DNA of 6,377 nt. Source: CALBPI01 sp039815365 (GTDB taxonomy: Bacteria; Pseudomonadota; Gammaproteobacteria; Steroidobacterales; Woeseiaceae). The position numbers and the translations under genes are program-made. Positions 6,071-6,377 of this stretch are shown here, one piece after another. The stretch's first letter is position 1; every line of letters begins with the position of its first letter. A model generated the notes under the pieces. It was not told the origin of the DNA and ran no database searches. It saw only the letters and a list, made by a program, of their open reading frames with translations. The stretch spans positions 1 to 6,377 of the forward strand of contig JBCBZK010000167.1 of assembly GCA_039815365.1 (NCBI GenBank). The letters run 5' to 3'.

Positions 6071-6377
6071 GTGTCTTATTTATTCAAGCGATGGGTCGTC
6101 TTCGTCATTCTTGCCGCCAGCGTAGGCTTAGCTGTCTTAATGAGTCTCGCCAAGCCGCCGATCGATAAGAAGCCGGTTGAGGTCAGCGCACCATTAGTTG
6201 AGATCATCGAGCTTGTCCCCGCAACGGTGCGGTTTTTGGTTGCCTCGCAGGGCACGGTTGAACCTCTGACGCAGACCGCGTTGAGCGCAGAAGTGGCCGG
6301 CACGATTGTCAATATGTCAGATGTGTTTGTCGCCGGTGGTCGATTCTCGTCCGGTGATGTGTTGCTGAAGATCGATC
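6071..6377 (+). CDS. RND efflux periplasmic adaptor subunit (HlyD/MFP family), 5' part
   Basis: The first 102 codons of a gene cut by the window end. The product begins SYLFKRWVVFVIL with one hydrophobic segment (about 8-26), which serves as a membrane anchor or uncleaved signal; there is no lipobox cysteine. The sequence then reads EIIELVPATVRFLVASQGTV (44-63) and LSAEVAGTIV (71-80), ending with FVAGGRFSSGDVLLKID (86-102). This is the beginning of the barrel-sandwich (biotinyl-lipoyl-like) fold of membrane fusion proteins, which bridge an inner-membrane RND pump and an outer-membrane channel. GTG6071 is chosen because an in-frame stop (TAG, 6035-6037) lies upstream with no ATG between, and AAGAG (6059-6063) sits 7 bases ahead. 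An RND transporter gene is expected next, by analogy with such operons, but is outside the window. The substrate cannot be inferred. Confidence 0.88.
   Translation, partial: MSYLFKRWVVFVILAASVGLAVLMSLAKPPIDKKPVEVSAPLVEIIELVPATVRFLVASQGTVEPLTQTALSAEVAGTIVNMSDVFVAGGRFSSGDVLLKID

Overview
The window looks like a chromosomal segment from a gammaproteobacterium, probably environmental, of moderate GC content. This is inferred from three things: a fused chorismate mutase/prephenate dehydrogenase (TyrA) of the enterobacterial type, a discriminating-type bacterial GltX, and a GEMM-I cyclic di-GMP riboswitch. No rRNA or tRNA gene is visible, so the assignment rests on protein style only. I see no mobile element, CRISPR array or integrase.

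Layout from left to right. Bases 1-101 hold the last codons of an upstream gene, in an undetermined frame, and a strong intrinsic terminator. Bases 212-1639 (+) encode an O-antigen ligase/polymerase-like (Wzy_C family) membrane protein. Convergent to it, on the minus strand (1713-2429), is a small lipoprotein with a cadherin/Ig-like domain followed by a fibronectin type III-like domain. Its mRNA leader carries the most notable element of the window: a c-di-GMP-I (GEMM-I) riboswitch aptamer at about 2531-2616. The aptamer is followed by a plausible translational expression platform that could hide the ribosome binding site.

A long gene-free stretch follows (about 2617-3200). It contains an AT-rich possible promoter and several stem-loops in the leader of tyrA. 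Then come tyrA (3201-4337, +; tyrosine biosynthesis) and, 45 bp later, gltX (4383-5795, +; glutamyl-tRNA synthetase), probably co-transcribed. A 275-bp spacer leads to the 5' part of an RND efflux periplasmic adaptor gene (6071 onward, +), cut by the window end.

How the parts may work together. The left half looks like a cell-surface module: a polysaccharide polymerase/ligase beside a putative outer-membrane adhesive lipoprotein whose translation is predicted to respond to cyclic di-GMP, the usual signal for biofilm and attached life. The right half is housekeeping metabolism plus the start of an efflux operon, with no evident functional link to the left half.
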